Origin: Skermanella rosea
GTDB lineage: Bacteria; Pseudomonadota; Alphaproteobacteria; Azospirillales; Azospirillaceae
Direction of reading: 5' to 3'
NCBI RefSeq assembly: GCF_016806835.2
Contig: NZ_CP086111.1
Location: forward strand, 2,553,001-2,617,000
DNA: 64,000 nt
The notes under the pieces: generated by a model
Database searches by the model: none
What the model saw: the letters and a program-made list of their open reading frames with translations, nothing else
What the model was told of the DNA's origin: nothing
Part shown: in pieces, positions 60,681-64,000 of the stretch
How positions within the stretch are numbered: the stretch's first letter is position 1
How the letters are laid out: each line of letters starts with the position of its first letter
Program-made: the position numbers and the translations under genes

Positions 60681-62012
60681 TCACCCCGGGCCGGACCCCA
60701 GGAACTCTTTCCACTGGTTGAGCAACGGCAGGTCACGGTCCTCGACCGACTTCACCGCCGAGTTGAACAGCACGTAGTCCACCGACAGGTACCTGTTCGT
60801 CTCCCGCCGGATCCGGGTGAAATCGAGCTTCTGCGCATCCAGCGCCTGGATGCGGTCGCGCGGCGGCTGGGCCGGGGCGAGCTTCGACACCTGCGGGAAC
60901 TCGGCCGAGAGGGCGCGCAGGTCGATCAGGATGCGGGCCAGCTTCACCAGTTCGCGGGCGACCGCGACTCCGTCGGCCGAGCCGTGCTCGGCATTGGCGG
61001 GAACACGGCCGGCCGTCGTCTCCAGGTCGGCGTTCAGCCGTTCGGTCAGGCGGCGCAGGCTGGCCAGGTCTCCCTTTGCGAGCAGAGGCAGGAACTCCCG
61101 CTCGAAGGACAGGAACTTCATGCGGGCCGCCAGGTCGGCCAGCGGCGCGCTCTGTTCGGAAGCGAGCAGCCGGCCGCTGTCGGCGATCGCCTCCGCCAGG
61201 TCGTTCAAGTCCTGGTCGAACGAGGCGGCCTGGTTGCCGCCGGCATACTGGGATGCGCGGTCGATCACCCGCTTGCGGACCGCGGCGGAATGCTCGATCG
61301 TCTGTGCGATGAACTGCTGCTTCTTGTGGATCGGGTAATAGACGGCGGCCCCGATGCCCAGCCCCGCCAGCACGATGCCCACCACGCCGCCCAGGACCAG
61401 CCTGCCGCGGATGCCGGAGCGTTCCCGCTCTTCCCCGGCGCCGTCCTCGTCCTCGTCGATCTTCACCTTGACGGGGGCTTCCACCTTTCGGACGGCGTCG
61501 AGCACGGCCTTCCCGGCACCCAGGCTGCCGACCATCATGGTCCGCTCGGACAGGTCGTCGTCATGGTGGACGGGCAGGGCGCGTCCGCGCTCCGGCGAGT
61601 TGGCGGGAGGGCGGTCCAGCTCGAAACGGAAGGCCAGGGAGCCGAGCCTGACCTCGTCATTGTGCTTCAGCCAGATCGTATTGATCTTGTGGCCGTTGAC
61701 GTAGACGCCGTTGGTGCTGTTGAGATCCTCGACGCCCCAGGTGCCCTCGCCGGGAAACAGCTTGGCATGCTGGCGCGAGAGCTTGCGGGACGCGACGACG
61801 AACGAGCTGGCGTCGCCCCGCCCTATCGTCACCGTCTTTCCGCCGGGCAGCGGCACCACGACCTGGGCCGGAGCGCCGTCGATCTGCGACGGATCCAGGC
61901 AGATGAGCTTTCCGTCCGGATTGCCGGCAGGCGCGTTCGCTCCGCCGGCGGCACCGGCCCTGCGCCCCTGGTCGCGTACCAGCATGGTTCTGTCTTGATT
62001 TGAATCGATCAT
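60681..62012 (-). CDS. FHA-domain membrane protein
   Basis: 443 residues. FHA domain at about 55-145 (IGRGDASS, SRKLSRQHAKLF, DLNSTNGVYVNG), an acidic linker (DEDEDGAGEE), one membrane helix near 205-230 (LVLGGVVGIVLAGLGIGAAVYYP) and a helical C-terminal part of about 210 residues, probably periplasmic. The ATG at 62012 is preferred over 62060, which would add a basic stretch. It would place a phosphothreonine reader on the inner membrane. Upstream of and close to the cyclase-FHA gene (20 bases). Confidence 0.87.
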   Translation of the reverse strand: MIDSNQDRTMLVRDQGRRAGAAGGANAPAGNPDGKLICLDPSQIDGAPAQVVVPLPGGKTVTIGRGDASSFVVASRKLSRQHAKLFPGEGTWGVEDLNSTNGVYVNGHKINTIWLKHNDEVRLGSLAFRFELDRPPANSPERGRALPVHHDDDLSERTMMVGSLGAGKAVLDAVRKVEAPVKVKIDEDEDGAGEERERSGIRGRLVLGGVVGIVLAGLGIGAAVYYPIHKKQQFIAQTIEHSAAVRKRVIDRASQYAGGNQAASFDQDLNDLAEAIADSGRLLASEQSAPLADLAARMKFLSFEREFLPLLAKGDLASLRRLTERLNADLETTAGRVPANAEHGSADGVAVARELVKLARILIDLRALSAEFPQVSKLAPAQPPRDRIQALDAQKLDFTRIRRETNRYLSVDYVLFNSAVKSVEDRDLPLLNQWKEFLGSGPG

Positions 62013-62130
62013 CGCTCGACGGAATGTCCGGGCCAGGTGATGTGCAGGACGCCTCGGCATGGGGGCCGTTGCGCCGCAGCGCGGAGCCGCAGGGTCACTA
62101 TGCCGAAGCGTGGCATTTTAAGCAACCGCA

Positions 62131-62157
62131 GCGGTAATAATTAACGGTAATTAACCT
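62131..62157. repeat. Tandem GTTAATTA boxes one helical turn apart
   Basis: On the minus strand the sequence reads GTTAATTACC then GTTAATTATT, two copies of GTTAATTA with a 10-base period, followed by ACC. It is an AT island in GC-rich DNA directly after the ATP-grasp stop and about 120 bases upstream of the FHA gene, so it may be a regulator site or a promoter element. Confidence 0.4.
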
Positions 62158-63213
62158 TTATGCGGGAGGTGCGGCCGCATGCTTGGTCCGCTCGATGTCG
62201 AACTGGATGCGGAGCATGCGGCGCAGAAAGAGACTGTCCCTGGGGGCAGCCGCGAGCCCGTCGGCCGTGGGGTGCGGCTCCCCGGCGAGGGTGGCGGCCA
62301 GGCACCCGGTCAGGTGCTCGCCCATCGCCCCGGGAAGGTCCGTCACCGCCGGATCGGCGTCCACGTCGTAGATGACGGGGCCGTCGGGGCCGGCGACGTA
62401 AAGGACGCTGCCCCAACGCAGGCCGGACAGGGCAAGCGCGGTCCCGGCGACGCTGCTCTCGGCGTCCGGCAGCGGTCCCGTGACAGGACCGAAGACCTCC
62501 AGGCGCTCCAGCCCATCGTCGGACGGCATGGCCCATTCGAGCGTCAGGACGGTCCGGCCGTCGATCGCGTAGGCGCGGCGCAGCGGCCCGTCCACGGTCG
62601 GCGCCAGCAGGACGGGCGGCTTGTCCGCCCCCATCAAGTGTTCGCGCTGGCGGTCGCGGAACAGCTGCCAAGCGCATTTTCCGGTCGCCGTCCGCCACAC
62701 GACGGCACGCCCCTGGTCGGCCACGGACCGGGCGAAGTCCCGCGCGATGTCGGGATCATTGGTGCAGATCGCGCGGGCGACCGCCAGCCCCCCCTGGTCG
62801 AGGCGTTCCAGCTGATGGTGGCGCGGAAAGGCCGCGAGGTGCCCGGCCGGGCCGTTGTAGAGCCGCACCGGCGCGTCTTCGAGCCGGGACAGCAGGCTGT
62901 AGAGGAAGCTGTAGCGCTGCTGCCGCCGGACATGCTCCGACTGCCACAGGGACCAGTCGGCGCCGGGTTCGGTGCCGGGGTCGGCGGCCGGGATCACCGG
63001 GTCCTCGTAGCGGAAGCCATGGACGAACAGGGCGTCGAACCGGTCGAGCTCGTGCCCGTTCCAGCGGATGCCGGCCTGGCCCACGCTCATCCGGGTTCCT
63101 TCCGGCATCGAGGCGTCGAGCCAGGGCACGTCGCTTCCCAGGCGCCGGCACAGCCCGGCATGGAGGCGGCGGCCGAAGGGAGAGGCCGCCGGCGCGATCA
63201 GGCCGATCTTCAT
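62158..63213 (-). CDS. ATP-grasp-like protein coupled to TolC-type gene
   Basis: 351 residues. The start MKIGLIAPAASPFGRRL and FDALFVHGFRYEDP are those of a RimK/glutathione-synthetase-like pre-ATP-grasp domain, and NGPAGHLAAFPRHHQLERLDQGGLA resembles the ATP-grasp entry helix of peptide-modifying ligases. The expected E-x-N metal motif is not clear: the corresponding place reads YDVDADPAV. It may be a degenerate, peptide-binding paralogue of the ligase at 57405. Its ATG overlaps the stop of the TolC-type gene by four bases (ATGA), so export and this protein are made together. Confidence 0.62.
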   Translation of the reverse strand: MKIGLIAPAASPFGRRLHAGLCRRLGSDVPWLDASMPEGTRMSVGQAGIRWNGHELDRFDALFVHGFRYEDPVIPAADPGTEPGADWSLWQSEHVRRQQRYSFLYSLLSRLEDAPVRLYNGPAGHLAAFPRHHQLERLDQGGLAVARAICTNDPDIARDFARSVADQGRAVVWRTATGKCAWQLFRDRQREHLMGADKPPVLLAPTVDGPLRRAYAIDGRTVLTLEWAMPSDDGLERLEVFGPVTGPLPDAESSVAGTALALSGLRWGSVLYVAGPDGPVIYDVDADPAVTDLPGAMGEHLTGCLAATLAGEPHPTADGLAAAPRDSLFLRRMLRIQFDIERTKHAAAPPA

Positions 63214-64000
63214 GGTTTTCCTTCCGGTTTGGCGACCCGGTCCTGCCGGGACTCGGCGGGTCTGAAGAAAGAGAGGTGGCCGGCATCGGCCAGCAACGAG
63301 AGGCGGTTGCGGTCGAACTGGCTGACGACGGTCTGTTCCGCCAGCGCGCCCGCGATGGTCCCCTCGGCGAACAGCAGTCCGCTCTCGGCCTGCTTGGCCT
63401 CGACCCGCGCCCCGGTCAGGGCGAGCCGGGCGGAGAGCAGGCGGCGCGTCGCCTGGATCAGCTCGTCCTCCGACACCGTGCCGGTGAGCGCCTGCTGGCG
63501 CTCCAGGCTGGCGACGGCGGTCGCGAGGTTGTCGACTTCGGCGGCGCCCGCCCTGACCCGGGCGCGGGAGGCCTGGACTGCAGCCAGCCGCTCGGTGATC
63601 TCGCGGCGGACGCGGTTCTGGAGGGACTGGGTGGCATAATCCTGATCCTGCGTGCCGAGCCGCGCGATCTCGGCGCCGGCCTCGGCGGAGCGGTTCGCCC
63701 AGGGATAGGACAGGCCCAGGCCGTAGCTCTGGTTGAGGCTGTCCGGCGACGCTATCCCGGTATGGCTCTCGAGGGGGTCGGCATAGCCGTAGGACGTCCC
63801 GTTCTGGCCGGCGGTGACGCTGGCGACGAACCGGAGATCCAGGCGGGCCTGGTTGCGGGCCAGGGCCTCGTTGATCTCGCGCAGGACCCGGTTGATGTCG
63901 TCCACCTTGAAGTCGGGCCGGCTCTCCCGGGCGGTGCGCAAGGCGGTCTCCAGGTCGACAGGCACGGCCTGCGCCAGGTCGTCCTCGTAGTCGACCGGCA
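63210..64000 (-). CDS. TolC-family outer-membrane efflux protein, C-terminal part (cut by window edge)
   Basis: At least 263 residues; the frame stays open to the right edge, so the N-terminus lies outside. The helical repeats typical of TolC are visible: ALRTARESRPDFKVDDINRVLREINEALARNQARLDL, LGLSYPWANRSAEA and LQNRVRREITERLAAVQASRARVRAGAAEVDNLATAVASLERQQALTGTVSEDELIQ. Outer-membrane channel for type I export. It probably works with the HlyD-type protein at 55007 and an ABC exporter that should lie outside the window. Confidence 0.87.
   Translation of the reverse strand, partial: PVDYEDDLAQAVPVDLETALRTARESRPDFKVDDINRVLREINEALARNQARLDLRFVASVTAGQNGTSYGYADPLESHTGIASPDSLNQSYGLGLSYPWANRSAEAGAEIARLGTQDQDYATQSLQNRVRREITERLAAVQASRARVRAGAAEVDNLATAVASLERQQALTGTVSEDELIQATRRLLSARLALTGARVEAKQAESGLLFAEGTIAGALAEQTVVSQFDRNRLSLLADAGHLSFFRPAESRQDRVAKPEGKP

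Noticed and set aside
1-64000. tRNA, rRNA, integrase, transposase or prophage genes
   Set aside because: None recognised on either strand; intergenic gaps were read for cloverleaf and terminal repeats without a convincing hit, though weak ones cannot be excluded by eye.

Overview
The window is GC-rich, densely packed chromosomal DNA with no rRNA, tRNA, CRISPR array or insertion sequence that I could recognise. The gene content (class I-type PHA synthase, HWE-family hybrid histidine kinase, many ABC importers, proline- and glycine-rich microproteins, EF-free TolC/HlyD export genes) fits a metabolically versatile alphaproteobacterium. Rhodospirillales of the Azospirillum/Skermanella type is my best guess; that placement is inference from protein style, not from a marker gene.

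Layout. 1-6.6 kb: the start of a Tat-signal protein, then a plus-strand operon of a secreted penicillin-acylase-type amidase, an M20 amidohydrolase, a two-helix DUF3311 protein and a sodium:solute symporter, facing a TerC membrane protein. 6.7-13 kb: a minus-strand, start/stop-overlapping peptide-type ABC importer (binding protein, two permeases, two ATPases) ending in an Asp/Glu racemase-fold protein that lacks both catalytic cysteines. 13.2-21.4 kb: an acyl-CoA dehydrogenase, then a minus-strand sugar-acid-like regulon (LacI regulator, PfkB/KDG-type kinase, MhpD-type hydratase, polar-amino-acid-type ABC importer, D-2-hydroxyacid dehydrogenase). Three copies of an ATCGAT-centred palindrome mark its two promoters. 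21.5-33 kb: an MBL hydrolase, a YbjN-like protein, two divergent NarL/LuxR response regulators (one without the phospho-acceptor Asp), PhaC with two PHA-linked neighbours, and a 908-residue PAS-HWE kinase-receiver hybrid. 33-45.6 kb: a D-serine-dehydratase-like PLP enzyme, a His/Gly-Glu-rich exported protein beside a PKHD-type dioxygenase, a double nitroreductase-domain SagB-like protein, a complete branched-chain amino-acid ABC importer, a dual-specificity-type phosphatase and a secreted MetX-fold hydrolase. 45.6-54.1 kb: a proline-rich microprotein, an M20 dipeptidase, a DEDD exonuclease, a HigBA toxin-antitoxin pair, free-methionine-R-sulfoxide reductase, a UxaA-FAH sugar-acid pair, and an S10 carboxypeptidase co-translated with an unknown exported protein.

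54.2-64 kb is the most interesting part. It contains a signal-less PpiC-type protein translationally coupled to an HlyD-type membrane-fusion protein, an 85-residue Gly/Ser/Ala-rich peptide gene directly followed by an ATP-grasp ligase gene, a PP2C phosphatase, a class III cyclase-FHA fusion, a membrane FHA protein, and a second ATP-grasp-like gene translationally coupled to a TolC-type outer-membrane protein that runs off the right edge. I propose this is a ribosomally made, ATP-grasp-modified, type-I-exported glycine-rich peptide system with a phospho-signalling module. The individual families are supported by sequence; the idea that they form one system is inference.

Most operons here pair an importer with hydrolases or isomerases, suggesting a scavenging life on amides, peptides, amino acids and sugar acids with carbon stored as PHA.
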